A stretch of DNA of 64,000 bases from Imbricaverruca yamaguchii (GCA_034440575.1 JAOTOL010001472.1:601001-665000); one strand, 5' to 3'; numbered from the stretch's first letter, positions 23,424 to 36,221 are shown. The notes: generated by a model not told the origin, from the sequence alone. Program-made: numbers and translations.

Positions 23424-24509
23424 GGATTTGGCTGCTTAACAAGCGCACTGGAGCGGGGCTGAATCCCCCCTGTTTTTACGTTATATCATAAACGGACAGC
23501 GATATTGTAAAGCAATCTCGTGACTTTTTTTATAAATAGATGCGCGCATCCTATGCAGCACAAAATATAAATCCGTTAGTAAATATAGGAACTGCAGGGG
23601 TGCCAAATTGACCGACAGGGTACGGCGGAGCCGGTGCGGTCGGACAGCCGATTACGACTTAATTTGACTCTAAAGGCCTAGGGTCATGACATTTGTACTC
23701 ATACGAGTTCACTACGCCCGTAACCTATCCTCCAAATTGTGTCCTTGTAGCTTAAGTAGTTGTATAAATATTACGGACAGGGGCTGATTCCTCCCTCCTA
23801 CCCCTCGCTTGTTATGTGGGAGGTCCTTCGGCGCGCATATTAGTCAACCCTATCCTCAATTATGTTTGTATGCTAGATTTAGGCCACTTAATCTGCGCAT
23901 AGGATGGCATTACAACTGATGACATTGCTCAAGATCAAAATAAAAATACAACTAAACGTCTAGAAGACCAGGTTATCACCTAAGGAGTAAAAGTCGTCCG
24001 ACTCAAATGAAAACCCGACAAAAGAACAGCGAACACAATGTTCGAATTGTTCCGTTCTATCTGTGTGCAAGGGTTCATCAGTCACGTTTCTTCTGTCGCT
24101 CATACATCAACGAGCAAAGCTGCTTTACATGTTACGAACCCACAGCACACAAGCGTGATAGCAAACTATTCATATATCAGCAAAATTAATAATTGTGGGT
24201 TGGACACATAGAAACACACCCAGGTCGGTAATCAGGGCTCCGACAATACTAACATACTTTATACAGACTGATGCAGTAGAGAAATGCTTTGGGACGTTAA
24301 ATATTAATTGAGAAATTCTTATATGTAACTTTTTAATCAGTTTGAAGTCATTTGTATGTGTTCTTTCTTCACGTGAAATGAATAACAATATTTAATCTTT
24401 ACCGAGTGCAGTTGCCCAGTTAAGTCTACCTAGCGGAGATACCTATATCGACCCCATTTTCGCGTCAGTACATGTAATACCAACATCACCTGAAAACAGG
24501 TAGAGTTAA
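23424..24509. other. no gene recognised
   Basis: AT-rich DNA with no protein I recognise. Two similar short strings (GGGGCTGAATCCCCCC near 23456 and GGGGCTGATTCCTCCC near 23777) hint at a decayed repeat. Confidence 0.4.
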
Positions 24510-25170
24510 AATATCAAAATCCGAGCAAGCAAGACCGTGTGGGTTTTAGCATTTGCCAGTCCCTTTCGTTGGTCCAGGGGCCTTTTTCGTCGGTACAGGG
24601 GCCTTTCACGTCGGTCCAAAGGCCCCTGCGGGCCCGTTGACCCGAGGTGTTCTGCGGGCCCATTAAGGTAATGGCCTGGAGGGCCCCTCCGACCCCCCAG
24701 GTGCCGCTTGTTCCCTTCGCCTCCCGCATCCCCTTGGCTGCACTACTGCTCCGGCTATCCCTGAAAATCGCCACCGATGTTCAGGGGTAGCCGGGTAGTC
24801 CAATCCAGGGAGCCCTAACCCCCAACCCGCCTGGGACCTCCAACCATGTTAGAAGTGATCTGAGTCTGACTCGGCACACCTCCCCAGCATTCTACCACCA
24901 TGCATGTCGCCCATCGGCGGAGTGTTTTGTGGGTGTTGTCTCCCAACATGGCGACAGCACGCGGTTGTGACGTAATGTTGAAATACACTTCGTCTCGATT
25001 CTTCTCCATTCGTAGCGCGCAAGTTGCATCTGTCGTACCGCCGGCCGGTGGGTTGTGTATGAATGTGCCTACCTGACGGTATTTGAGTGCGTCTGGTATT
25101 GTGGAAAGGTAGGTTTGGATGATTTTGTGTTGATAGTGCACCTTTGTTTTCGTTGAAGTCCAATGGATGT
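24510..25170 (-). other. GC-rich block with 21-bp tandem units, possibly the 5' end of an unidentified element
   Basis: The block stands out from AT-rich surroundings by GC and CpG content. At 24575-24640 three 21-bp units (on the - strand GGCCCCTGTACCGACGAAAAA and variants) follow each other. Open frames on the - strand (24815-25141, 24849-25163) do not resemble anything I know. Its look is like the 5' UTRs of LINEs A and D, but I found no alignment to them. Confidence 0.35.
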
Positions 25171-28100
25171 GTTGGTCTTTTCAGGGACGAGGTGTGCGAA
25201 AATTCTGTAGATTTGTGCTTTAAGGTGATAAATTCTTGGAATCTTACCTCATCATCCCAACGCTGTGTTTATCAATGTGGCTAAGATGATGGGACCACTC
25301 ATTTTCTGCGAAAATGTTTACTTTTCAGGTTGTGGGAAAATTAACACAAAACTGAGCTTTGAGCTTGGTAGCAGCATGAAAAGAAATGTTTGATAAATGC
25401 AACATAATCTAACCTAGCCTAGGCTAACCTTTGAAAATATAAAGAAATCAATTTTCTGAAAATGTTCAGTTTAAAAAAAAACAGAATTTACAGCTTGAAA
25501 AACCTAAGTAGACCTAACTTAACAAAGCCTAACCCATTTATTTGCTGTATTGAGGAAAAGTTAGTGCTTACAGCTGCAAGCTTAGTGTGTGCAAACTTGT
25601 TTTGTAACCACCTTAACATGTGCATGTCCAGGGGGCAGATATCTGCCCCCTGTGGTTTTCCTAGTTTGCCACCATACTAATTGGTTAGCAAGGCAAACTT
25701 TGCATGGCTGCTCACTCTTCTTTTCCACATATCCCCATACATTTTTAACTGGGTCATCTCAGGCCATGTCACCAGGTCAGGCAGGGTGACCCAATGTCCT
25801 TTGGAGTCCTAGGTGGCATAACTTCCACAATAATTGGGCAATTGATTACAAGCTTATAACATGCCATGATCTCATCAGGGATCATAATATATCTCAGGTT
25901 TTTGCACAGCATTGACCTGAGGTCAGGTCATGGTCATGGCTTTCCCCATTATAGGGCTATGATAAAATATACAAATGTTCCCTGGTTACACATTTGCTCT
26001 TGGAATTACCTCACAATCCGGGTGGGAAACTTGCTTTCCGGGTTTGGAGTGGGAGTGCAAAACAGATTTCTTCTGGAGTACATTTTCATGGACATATTAT
26101 TTTTCATGTATGGCATCTATTTGCTGGTAACCGATGAGAAAATCATATGCACCTAGTCAGTGTCTACGTAATATGCATAAGTAATACACATCATTTTTGG
26201 TCACATAAAAGCATAGGAACAAAAAAGTTGGCAATGGATGGTACCACAAGACAGGGAGTTGTGATCAGCTCAGCTTTGTCTCTCATAACTCACAGGAGCA
26301 ATGCACCTTCCTTTCACTGTTGGTCTCAGTACAATGCTAGGCAAAATGAAAAACACAAATAATTCACACTTCACCCTCAGCTCAGAGCACTCACCTACCT
26401 ACATACACAGCCAATTCCCTGCACGATACGGACCCAACACCACTACCTCACACGCAGTCGGAAGCGACGGCAGTACGCAAAGGATCAGTCAAGGTATTGT
26501 GTTTGCAGCATGGCACTGTTAAGTGTTCAAAATGTGTTCAAAGTTGCTAATGGTTATGACATGATTTAAAAAATACCTTGCATTGATTGGTTGAGACAGT
26601 TTTCATAACAGAAAATGCTAATGCAGCAAATTCCGATCTGCTGCCTCTGGCACTCCGGAAGCGTCTCTTAAAATGGTCAGTTTTTCCCACTATAGGGTGG
26701 CTTGAAAGCATGTTTCTGGAGACACACCAGCCAAATTTGTAGTGACAGGAGGCCACTATATTCAGTGCACAGGCACAAAGTTTGGAATGTTGTCATGAAG
26801 TTTGGCATGTTGTCATTGGCATTTCCCCTGGTTGTAGTTTCATGTGGTGTGTGTTCGGATGCTATGTGCTTGATGGTACAAAAAGTGTATAGTTATTTGG
26901 TAACTATAAGTAGAATAACATGTTTGGTAGATATTTTCTTCAATCTTGTATTAGTTTTAGTGGTATTTTTGTTCCTTCTGCATGTTTGTGTCAGGTACAT
27001 GTGGAGCCCATTCTATTCAGTATGAATCCAGAGTGCAAAAATGTTCTAAGAGATGAAATCTCTTAAGAAGTGCCTTAATTCCCACCCTGCTCACAATGGT
27101 TGTGGCATGTAGTTGGAAGCTATGCTGAATGTTATGGATGGTATTTTTGCTCAGTGACCTCATCAAGGTCATCTGAGGTCACCTGAGATCACTAGCACAC
27201 TTGTGTGCATTATATCGCACTGCATTGAGCTGGAAGGCTCACATTACTGTTATTGTGCTTGTATCACCAAGATGTGTCAATTGATATATTACATGCCCTC
27301 CCAAGACTACTTCGTGACCTTGACCTGAGGTCATAGTTTTGGTTCACCTGACCTTAAATCACACTGCCTATTGTTGATAGCACATTTCAAGGACTGTTGA
27401 ATAGCATTTGCCATTTGTTTCTATCTGTTACAGGTCCTCAGATATGTGTCAATATCTGAGAGGCCCGCCCGATCTGGTCGAATTTGACCTATGATGATCC
27501 AGTGACCTGAATATTGTCCTGAGCGAAAAATGACCAAACCACTTTCTATAGAGCCTGTCACCAGCTATCCAGTGCTGTTTTCTGTTTTTCTCTAGCTAGC
27601 ATAGTTCTAGAAATCTTAGGGGGCAGACATATGAAGCTTGCATGGACCCCCAGACATGTGAGTGTTGAAGCACAATAATACCCTTCCAAACTTTTTATTA
27701 AAAAAAACTAACTTAGCCTAACCAAACCTAACCCATTGAATTACTTTATGGAACAAATGTATGTAAACACTTTTCCTGTCTACTACTTTTCATCAAGTTC
27801 AATAACACCAAAAATTTAATGTTAAATCTATCTTGAGCTGGAGCACAGTTAATGAAGCAACCATCGCATTCTGAAATCAAGAAAGAGGTAAATTAGCATA
27901 ATAAGGTAGCTTTTCTTTTCTTGGAATTTCTTTTCTCTATGTGATGTTTATTAATATGTCAAACATGATGACCACTCATTTCCTTTGCAGACACATACTT
28001 TTCACCTGGGAGGAGAAATAATGCCTAGAAAGGGCTTATGGTTGGGTAGGTAATATAGCATATATAATATGGCATAAAATGTAGCATTTGAAATCAAGGA

Positions 28101-29245
28101 AAGAATGTAGCAGCCTAACATAACATAGTCTACCATTTCATCAAGGAAAAGACTCTTTTTGAATAAGAAATCTGACCATTTGTTTCTTTAGAAAAAAAGA
28201 TGAAACCCTAACCTAAGCTAGCCTGACCTGTTGCAAAAAAATCAAATTTTTATTAATAGATTGCAAAACAATAAAAATTACAACTAACAAAAGCATAACC
28301 AAACTTAGCCAAACCTTTGTTTACTTCATGAAGTTAAGATGTGAGTAAAACTTGTCTTGTGGTTACCTCAGACCTCCTACTTACAGCCATGTTTGTTTAT
28401 AGCATTCATGCTTTGAAGTCAGTAAATTTAGCCTAAGATATAATGCAACATTTTTGGAAATAATGTAGGAACACATTTCTAAAGAAACAAGAGGTAACAC
28501 CATTTATTCCTGCTGGAAATGCATACCTTTCAGTTGGCAACAAGTTTTTGCTTATGCTTGTTGATACCAGAGCTTTGTTCTTTTTTATACACAGTATTCA
28601 TACTTGTGCTTCTAGCACAGTGTTAAAATAATGCTTTCTCATTCGGTGTAGGATGGCGAAATGAGTACAGCTGGATGTCGAAATTGCTATGGAAATAATG
28701 CTGTTTAAAATATTTAGGTCCTTGAACTCCTGGCTTTGGGCAATTGCATAGTGCCATATACTATCCATTTTGCATGTATTAACCCTTGCCTGTATAGGGG
28801 GGTTGGGGGTTGGTGTAACCCCCTAAGGTTTTTGTGTATACCTTCCAAGCTGATGAACAGATCCCTCATTTTCAGCACCCTCTGGGGCAACCTTTTGATG
28901 ACTTGGTGATTTTTTTTGTGAGGTCATATCAGGTCACGGAGTTATGAGGTCATAAAGGGGAGCACCTCTAACCAGTTTTCAACAAATATGTGCTTATCAC
29001 ACATTTTTTTAACATACTTAGCATAATTCTGGGCATATAATGAGAAAATACGGATGCCAAGATGGGTTCCCATTGAAATATAATGTTCCAAAAATCAGCG
29101 ACCTCGGTTCACCTCGTTTGACCTTTCAACATTTTTTAGCTGACCTACAGTAATTTTTCGTTCTGAATTTGTATTCAGCATCCATTTTTACCCTATGGAT
29201 CTTTAAACTTCGAAATTCGAACCACTTTGAATAGTGTTGATGTTT
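25171..29245. other. AT-rich gene-free stretch with dispersed CCTAA and AGGTCA words
   Basis: No protein-coding frame is convincing. CCTAACCTAA-type strings occur near 25400, 25500, 27710, 28110, 28205 and 28300, next to recurring phrases such as GTAAAACTTGTCTTGTGG (28347; again at 48791), which marks an old repeat family. AGGTCA/TGACCT words crowd 25910-25940, 27155-27360 and 28920-28950. Confidence 0.5.
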
Positions 29246-29257
29246 GAATATGGAATA

Positions 29258-29311
29258 ATGGGCACTAAATGACCTAGTAGTCGGCGCGCCCTTAAACACA
29301 AATAATCAATC
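29258..29311 (+). mobile_element. hairpin mini-insertion 1 (54 bp) with 12-bp target duplication
   Basis: It starts ATGGGCACTAAATGACC and carries GTCGGCGCGCCCTTAAA, the LINE A/D 3' hairpin, then an AATAATCAATC tail. GAATATGGAATA flanks it on both sides (29246-29257 and 29312-29323). Nothing else of the LINE is present. Confidence 0.9.
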
Positions 29312-29323
29312 GAATATGGAATA

Positions 29324-29769
29324 GTTTTATAAACAAGGGATCATGGCTTCACAAATGCTCGCCAAGAAGCCAAGTGTCAATTATTTTGGGGGAAGGATGC
29401 CAACTCAGTGTTCAGTAAGTGGTATATTCCACCATATTGCACAAATAATGTATCACTGTTCTAACATCATTAACAAGGTGTTCAATAATATTCTCCAAAG
29501 GATGAGTATCTTACCCCATATTAATCCCATAATTGCACATTAATTCACACTGCAAGCCTGCAGTTATAATTTCCCTGAGTGGTGAGTAAAATTTGTACTT
29601 CAGGATAATTTCTGAATTCTTGGAATTTCTTCTTCCAGCAATTGTTGATGAATATGATAAATATGATGTTTCAACTCCCATTCTCTTCAAATGCTTGCTT
29701 TTCAGTTGGGAGTCAAAATAACAGTAAAAATGAGCCTGTAATTGGGCAATGTGGTCCCTGTGTTTTAGG
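29324..29769. other. no gene recognised
   Basis: AT-rich sequence between the mini-insertion and the SINE; no feature seen. Confidence 0.4.
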
Positions 29770-29887
29770 TGACAGACCAGTGTACTCTTGATTGCAAGAT
29801 AGTGGGTTGGGATCCCACAACTGGTGGGATTACTGAGTCCACAGCAACCAATATGTGTGAAAGGATGACAATGCTATATGACCCAGC
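29770..29887 (+). mobile_element. tRNA-derived SINE, 5' part, split by LINE D
   Basis: CTCTTGATTGCAAGATAGTGG and the following GTTGGGATCCCAC match the SINE at 40699-40873 (anticodon arm and B box). After LINE D the SINE resumes at 36237 with AGTTGAATGTGTTGTAAAG, the counterpart of GGTTGAACACGTAAAAG at 40842. The first tRNA part is eroded. Confidence 0.7.
29873..29887. repeat. target-site duplication, left side of LINE D
   Basis: GCTATATGACCCAGC here and GCTATATGACCTAGC at 36222-36236, 14 of 15 identical. Confidence 0.88.
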
Positions 29888-30538
29888 GGGGACTCGCGTA
29901 GTCCCCACTGCCCATCCCTCTCTCCCTTCCCAGTATCCACCCCGTGTCTACGTCCTTTTGTATGTCTTTCATCCAACCCTGCAACACCAACCCCTCCCTT
30001 GTCTCGAGCAGGTAGGTCAGCTTCCCCTGGTCTAACCGTCCGCTCAGTTTTATCAGGGTAGCCGCGCCCCCTCGGCCCCCCGGGGTTGACGGAGTCCTGG
30101 AGGTTGAGGTCCCCCGTCGCACGGTGCTAGTTGTGACGGGGGACCAACACACCTCTTTGGTCCTGATATCCCGGAGGGGCGGGCGGGCCCGTGGGGCCTC
30201 ACGCGGGCCGAGTGGCTGGTCGCCTCGGGCCGGGGGCTTGGGACTCTTCCCAGTTCCCGCCGACCCGGCCGGCCGGGGTCAAGGGGTGGGCGGCGCTGGA
30301 TCCTGGTTGGGGTGGTGAGTCTCTCTCTCCCGACCGGGTGATGGCGTCGCCTGCCCCGTATAGCTCTGCGGACGTTCGGCGTCCTGCTGCTACGGCAGCA
30401 TGTGTCCCCCCGTAGGGCCCCTTGCGGTGGAACGCCACGCGGAGCCGAACACAAACAACTTCTTTGCATCCTAACTAAAAAAACAACCCACCTACCCCCT
30501 CCAGTAGGGGTCACACAACCCGACCTACTAGGACTAGT

Positions 30539-32320
30539 GTGGTGCATGCAAGGTCCGGCCTCGGCGCTGGTCTGCCTACGCCTCGCATCCTAATTGTGAA
30601 ATCAACTGAGGAAAACATAAAACTTTCAAATCTTACGCCGTTCCAGGGGGAGGAAGCTTGTGACAAGCTGGGATCGGTACTTAGATGTGAAAAGCTCAGG
30701 GATGGAGGACTGGAAATGGAATTTAAAACTGCTGAGGATGCGAGGAGGGCGCTTGAGGCAAGCGAAATAACATACACTGTACGACAGGCCAGCGGCAGGA
30801 GAATAGTCACGGCACGCATTTAAATCCAACCCCACAACACCAAAAATTACTCAAAAGGAGTCATTAATTGCTTCTACCTGCGAGACGTTTCAGACGCCGA
30901 TATTGTGGATGGCTTAACTGAGTGCGGAGTGGTAGCCGTGCGAAGAATTTCGATTAAAAAAGGCCAAGAAAGGCAACCAACAAACAACATTATCTTAACC
31001 TTTCGCACGACAGATCTGCCTGAATTTATCTTCGGAGGGTATGTCCGCGTGAAAGTCCGAGTATTCGTACCCAACCCCATGAGGTGTTTCCGCTGCTCTC
31101 GTTTCGGTCACACATCGCAGCACTGCCGAAACAGAGAGACATGTGGGAGGTGTGGATCAGCAGAACATGTGCAAGACAAATGCGAAGCGGATAATCCACA
31201 CTATTCCAACTGCGGACCGGACCAAATACCCCATACCACCTATGCTCGCTCCTGCCCCATTTTCTTAAAGAAGAAGGAAATAGTTGCCATAAAAGGCTGC
31301 AAAAACACCACGTTTCGTGAGGCTCGTGAAATTTATGATGTAGCGCATCCGAGAATATCGTATGCGGAAAAGGTAAAACTGAACCCTAAGATCACACAGA
31401 AATCTCCACTGCAGTTACACACACATGGGCGCCTCTCAACTCATAGCTCAGCTAAGTGCCCTGATGCTTGCCGTTGATATTGAATGCACGCCGATCGGAG
31501 AAAGAGCTTCGTCCTCTCCCCAGATTCTGACGAGGAAGCCCTCAGCTGCGGATCCAGAAGCGAATCCTGGAGGAGAGTGGGTCCAGGTTCAACGGGGGAA
31601 AAGACCTGCCCGTCCACCTACATCCAAGCCCAACCCCTCTCCAGCAACTTCAACATCTACCTCCAACACTCCCATCCCTACCTCCCCCACAACCCAGCCC
31701 CCCCCACTCCCACTAGGGAAGAGCCCAGGAGCTCTCTGAGACTTCGACTCGAGTCACCGACGTCTCAGAGTCGCGTCGAACCAACGACGAGGATGGGGAA
31801 GCCCTCCTCCCTCCTCTAATCCTTACACACCACTATTAACAACCCTAAACCTACCCAGCCCATCCCTTCACCCTCCCGTACAACCCCAACTCCCCAACCC
31901 CCACCAACCATTTCTGAGGAGAAAGGAGTGGCCTCTAGCCGGGTACCGGTAGTCGCTCCTTCTACTGCCTGATCACGCCTTGGGATTGAGGTGCGCCCAG
32001 GGGCTCCCGACATGGGGGCTTCAGGCCGGACATCCAGAGCTGGGTCTAGGGAGACGTCGCCTAGTGCAGGAGGACAAGCCCAAAAGGCCTGGCCCCCGTC
32101 GTCCCCAACTCCAAAAGCCGGCTCTGTCCATACCGCAGAGACTGGGAGGGTGATGGGCCCGCCTCCTACACCTCTCCAAGCAGGCGATCAGTCCCGCTTG
32201 TCGCCTGCAACAGGCCGGAAGCGCGTCTCGCCGTTGTCAGTCTCGCCAACCGGCGGGGTTAGTCCGAGGTCTCGAGCGCGGACAACATCCGACCCGTGGG
32301 CCCCGGCTAGTTCGCCATGA
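30539..32320 (+). pseudogene. LINE D ORF1 (gag-like, zinc knuckles), frameshifted
   Basis: The first part, 30539-30823, reads RILIVKSTEENIKLSNLTPF and then EACDKLGSVLRCEKLRDG. After a frame change near 30820 comes KGVINCFYLRDVSDADIVDG and, at 31081-31250, two perfect CCHC knuckles (CFRCSRFGHTSQHC, CGRCGSAEHVQDKC) plus a third Cys group ending in ARSCPIFLKKKEIVAI. FREAREIYDVAHPRISYAEK is shared with LINE A. The remainder (to 32320) is proline/serine-rich across several frames and ends with a conserved SPRSRART stretch. The product would bind LINE RNA. Better kept than in LINE A, but at least two frameshifts. Confidence 0.82.
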
Positions 32321-32364
32321 ACTGACCTGTTTTAACATTTTCTAGCATTCTATACAAACCGTTT

Positions 32365-33563
32365 TACAATGGAACTGTAGGGGTTTTAGAAGCAGTGCCA
32401 TGACTTGCAGGCAGTGCTGAGCAGAGTCTGTCCAGTGGTGTTCTGCCTACAGGAGACTAAGCTGTCGCAGGACACAGTAATCCAGGTGAAATGCTACATT
32501 ATCCACCGAAAAGAAGTGGCATCTGACACTATATCACATGGCGGAGTGCTTGGGCATTCACCATAGTGTCCTCTCGCAGCCACTAGTAGTGAATACACGT
32601 CTCCAAGCCGTCGCTGCCAAGTTGCACTTTGGTCGGCAAATGATTTCGTTATGTAGTATTTACATGTCCCCTGGAACTCCATTTCCGTCTGCCGAGTTCA
32701 AGCTTCTTCGCTATCAGCTTCCCGAACCGATTCTAATTTTAGGCGACTTCAATTCACACCATACCGTTTGTGGATGTGAAGATGTAAACGGACGTGGACG
32801 TCTTATGGAGCAATTTTTACACGAAGAGTCATTGTGCGTCTTAAACACAGGAACCAAAACTCATTTTAGTATGCCATCTGGACAAACCTCTGCGCTAGAC
32901 CTCAGTATTTCTAGTCCTCAACTTGTCCAGTATTTTAATTGGTCGGTGGACACTGATCCTATGGGATGTGACCACTTCCCTATATGGCTGGAGTACCGTG
33001 ACGGCCCTGTCCTTGGACAGAGGCCGCGGCGATGGAACCTCCGCAAGGCAAACTGGACCAAATATGAAACACAAATAGAAATAGCTTGCTCCACTGATGG
33101 GCAGGGAAAGCCACAAAGTGTAGAACAGTTTACTTCGATGCTGCTAAATTCTGCATCCGAATGCATACCTCGCACCTCTGGTGCTCCCCGACGTACCCCG
33201 GTTCCGTGGTGGACGGAGGAATGTGGAGACGCCATCCGCGCAAGGAAAAGAGCATATAGTAAATTTAGTAAAAACAGTAACACCGAAAACATGATCACCT
33301 TTCTGAGGGCCAGGGCCCTGGCACGTCGCACTGTACGATCAGCCAAGAAGCTATCGTGGCGAGAATATGTAGGCCAAATAAACAAGCCCACTCCGAATAC
33401 ACAGGTATGGTCCAGGATAAAACGTATTGCAGGCCAGCACTCATCAGTTCCACTACCCGTGCTTCGCATGGGTAGCACGGACGTGACCAAACCTATCGAC
33501 ATTGCCAACGAAATTGCTCGCGCCTTATCCGAACGTAGTCGTGGCAGTAATTGGGGCCCGTAA
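32365..33563 (+). pseudogene. LINE D ORF2, endonuclease part
   Basis: It starts with VLQWNC near 32365, then after frame breaks FCLQETKLSQ and, in the open frame 32538-33563, ILILGDFNSHHTVCG (intact GDFN), CVLNTGTKTHFSMPSGQTS, ALDLSISSPQ and GCDHFPIWLEY (SDH block with Ser replaced by Cys). The linker RARALARRTVRSAKKLSWRE and WSRIKRIAGQHSSVPLP lead toward the RT. The stop at 33561-33563 is followed at once by the RT in a neighbouring frame. Confidence 0.85.
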
Positions 33564-33566
33564 ATC

Positions 33567-34742
33567 TTGCGTCACAGGTCGCGCTGTGAAAACTTCCCCA
33601 CTGACTTTGCCACGAGTGACAGCATATCATATAACCAGCCATTTACAATGTCCGAACTGACTTCCGCCATGGCCAAGCTCCAAAGAGTAAGTGAAGGCCC
33701 AGACGACATTCACAATTCAATGATAAAACACCTACCTTCATGTGCGACCGAAACACTTTTGAACATCTTCAACCATCTCTGGCAACAATGGGACTTCCCG
33801 GTAGCGTGGCGAGAGGCAGTAGTGATACCAGTGTTAAAACCGGGCAAGACCGGACTGGAACCGCTCCACTATCGACCAATAGCCCTCACTTCGTACCTGT
33901 GCAAGCTGATGGAAAGACTGGTAACTACCAGACTAACATGGTTTTTAGAAGTTTAACACTTTTTTTCGGACGCACAGTGTGGTTTTAGAAAGAACCGGAG
34001 TTCAGTTGATCATATCTTAACCCTGGACACTGCAGTACGCGAGGCGTTTAAGCAGAAACATCACGTCGGCGCTGTATTTTTTTTACATTGAGGCAGCGTA
34101 TGACACGACTTGGCGCCATGTAATTATTGGAAAGGTATATAAATGCAGTATTCGGGGCTCAATGGGGATGTTCATAAAGAACTTTCTGGCCGACAGACAT
34201 TTCCGTGTTCGTGTTGGTCACCAGCTATCCCGAAGATTTGTACAGGTTAACGGCGTGCCACAAGGAAGTGTGTTAAGTGTAGCACTTTGCAATAAGGATA
34301 AATGATATTTGCGGCGTGCTTCCACTACAACTTGGTCGGTCTCTATTTGTAGATGACTGCTATCTGATGTAGCACAGCCAGGCTATCCGCTATGTCGAGA
34401 CGTCTCCAATTGGCCGTCAGAAAATTTGAAAGATGGGGTGCAATGAACGGATTCAAGTTTTCCATACAAAAAAAAAACGTAATGCATTTTTGTCGCCGGC
34501 GTAACTGTGCAGGATTCTGCCTTAGTTTGTATGGAAACCAAATACCGATGCCACCTGCGGTGAAGTTCCTTGGGGTGACTTTTGATTCACGTCTTAGTCA
34601 TACAGAATATTCTAGAACACTCCGCGACAAGTGTTTTAAATCGCTCAACATACTGAAATGTGTTTCTCGCACTAGCTATGGAGCTGACAGGCATTCGCTG
34701 CTCCTGCTGTATCGCTCACTGATACGATCTAAATTTGACTAA
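33567..34742 (+). pseudogene. LINE D ORF2, reverse-transcriptase part
   Basis: The open part 33567-33956 has MSELTSAMAKLQRVSEGPD, FPVAWREAVVIPVLKPGK and LHYRPIALTSYLCKLMER. Then, across breaks, CGFRKNRSSVDHILTLDT, AYDTTWRHVIIGKVY, VNGVPQGSVL and SLFVDDCYL (F-V-D-D). 34392-34742 gives the thumb: AVKFLGVTFDSRLSHTEY and SYGADRHSLLLLYRSLIR, with a stop replacing Tyr after SKFD. Motif A is damaged exactly at its catalytic Asp codon: a run of eight T (34077-34084) replaces the expected TTTTTTGAC. Confidence 0.85.
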
Positions 34743-35133
34743 GCATGTTTTCTTTACGACGGAGCGCGCAGCTCCACCAAACGATCATTGGACACTGTTC
34801 ATCGCACCGTTATCCGCATCGCGACCGGAGCATTCCGCACGTCCCCCACTGTGAGCCTTCTGGCGGAAGCACACGAACCTCCTCTGTCTGCGCAGAGAAA
34901 GGTTGGGAATGCGGTACGCCTGCAAGCTCCGCCAGTTGCCTGGTCATCTGGCTTAATCGCATGTCTTTTCGCGTCGACTAGGGACTCTTTTTTCTTCAGA
35001 AGAAAGGAATCTGAATGTCGCTCCGTTCGGTGTGAAAATTCGAAAGCTTCTGAAAAATAGTCTAGTTCAACTCCAGGGAATTCGGAGAGTCCAGGACATG
35101 TAAACACCACAATGGCAGCTGATTGCACTGGAG

Positions 35134-36147
35134 GTGGATGCAATTCTCGCTAAAATCAGGAAAGCCGATGTCCCTCCAGCAGAGTTTCGTGCACTTGCGC
35201 TGGAACACATTGCAACATTCCAGGATTGGGTGGCAACATATGCTGACGGCTCTCGAACGGAGGACGGTGTGGGTAGAACTTTTGTTTGCGGATCTGTCAC
35301 CCGCTCGTTTACTCTCCCGACCTACGCATCTGTGTGCTCGTCGGAACTCGTAGCTATCACGAAAGCTTTATGTTTTATCGAGGTGTCTGATGGTGATCGT
35401 CACGTTATATTCACCGATTCCTTGAGTAGTCTTATGGCCTTGGACACGTTTTATCCATCAAACTCCCTTCTGCGTGATATTTTGTGCCGTCTTACCGATA
35501 TGCAATGTCTTGGACGACGGGTGGTTCTATGTTGGCTCCCTAGTCATGTGGGAATTTATGGGAATGAGTTGGTGGATGCTGCCGCGAAACGAGCAGCACA
35601 TGCCCCGTGCACTCGGTCATTACCACTCCCTGCCACTGACCATTACCGACAAGTGTCTATTTTCCTCAAAGACAAGTGGCAGGCAGTATGGGATGCGACG
35701 TCCTCGAACAAGCTGAGAGCTATCAAGCAACGTCTGTGTCCATGAAGCTCGTCCTGCCGTAAATCTAGACATGAAGAGGTGGCACTCTGCCGCCTCCTCA
35801 TAGGGCACACCTATGCTACACACAGGTATTTGTTACACGGTGACGACAAACAACAGTGCTCCAGATGTCAGGCACAACTTGCAGTTCGCCATGTTCTCTT
35901 CTCATGCCATAGTTATGCCGCCGAACGTAGGCGCTACTTTTGGTTTCCCCAGGTGACTTGCCTTAGAGATATTCTGTCAGACAGTTCTCCCACTGTCCAA
36001 TCGGGACAATTGATCAAATTTTTATCTGATGTGTCGTTCTCAATAATATATGACCCTCCGTTATATACACCAAATGTAACATTGCACCACAACAGGATCA
36101 GGAAGACGGCTGCCCACGGTGTGAAGTTTGATACTACTGCATCTTGA
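35134..36147 (+). pseudogene. LINE D ORF2, RNase H domain and C-terminal CCHC knuckle
   Basis: RNase H block in one open frame (35134-35745): TYADGSRTEDG (Asp 1), SSELVAITKALCF (Glu), VIFTDSLSSLMAL (Asp 2) and HVGIYGNELVDAAAKRAA (Asp 3); all four catalytic residues are present. A stop at 35743-35745 then shifts to 35779-36147 with CRLLIGHTYATHRYLL and the knuckle CSRCQAQLAVRHVLFSC. Between the RT and this block (34745-35130) the frame is scrambled. Confidence 0.88.
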
Positions 36148-36161
36148 TAACTCCAAGCGTT

Positions 36162-36221
36162 ATGGGCGCAATATGACCACAGCAGTCGGCGCGCCCTAAA
36201 GCCCTAATAACTAACTAACTA
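36162..36221 (+). other. 3'-terminal hairpin and AACT tail of LINE D
   Basis: ATGGGCGCAATATGACC, then GTCGGCGCGCCCTAAAG and a TAACTAACTAACT tail, ending at the target duplication. Same hairpin as 18154-18198. Confidence 0.88.

Larger units (their letters stand above)
29888..36221 (+). mobile_element. LINE D: full-length RNase H-bearing non-LTR retrotransposon, same family as LINE A
   Basis: 6.33 kb from a GC-rich 5' UTR (starting GGGGACTCGCGTAGTCCCC, itself a small hairpin) through ORF1, endonuclease, RT, RNase H and knuckle to the 3' hairpin and an AACT tail. A 15-bp target duplication flanks it. It is the best template in this window for the order of the dismembered LINE A. Coding parts carry several frameshifts, so it is inactive. 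Confidence 0.92.
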
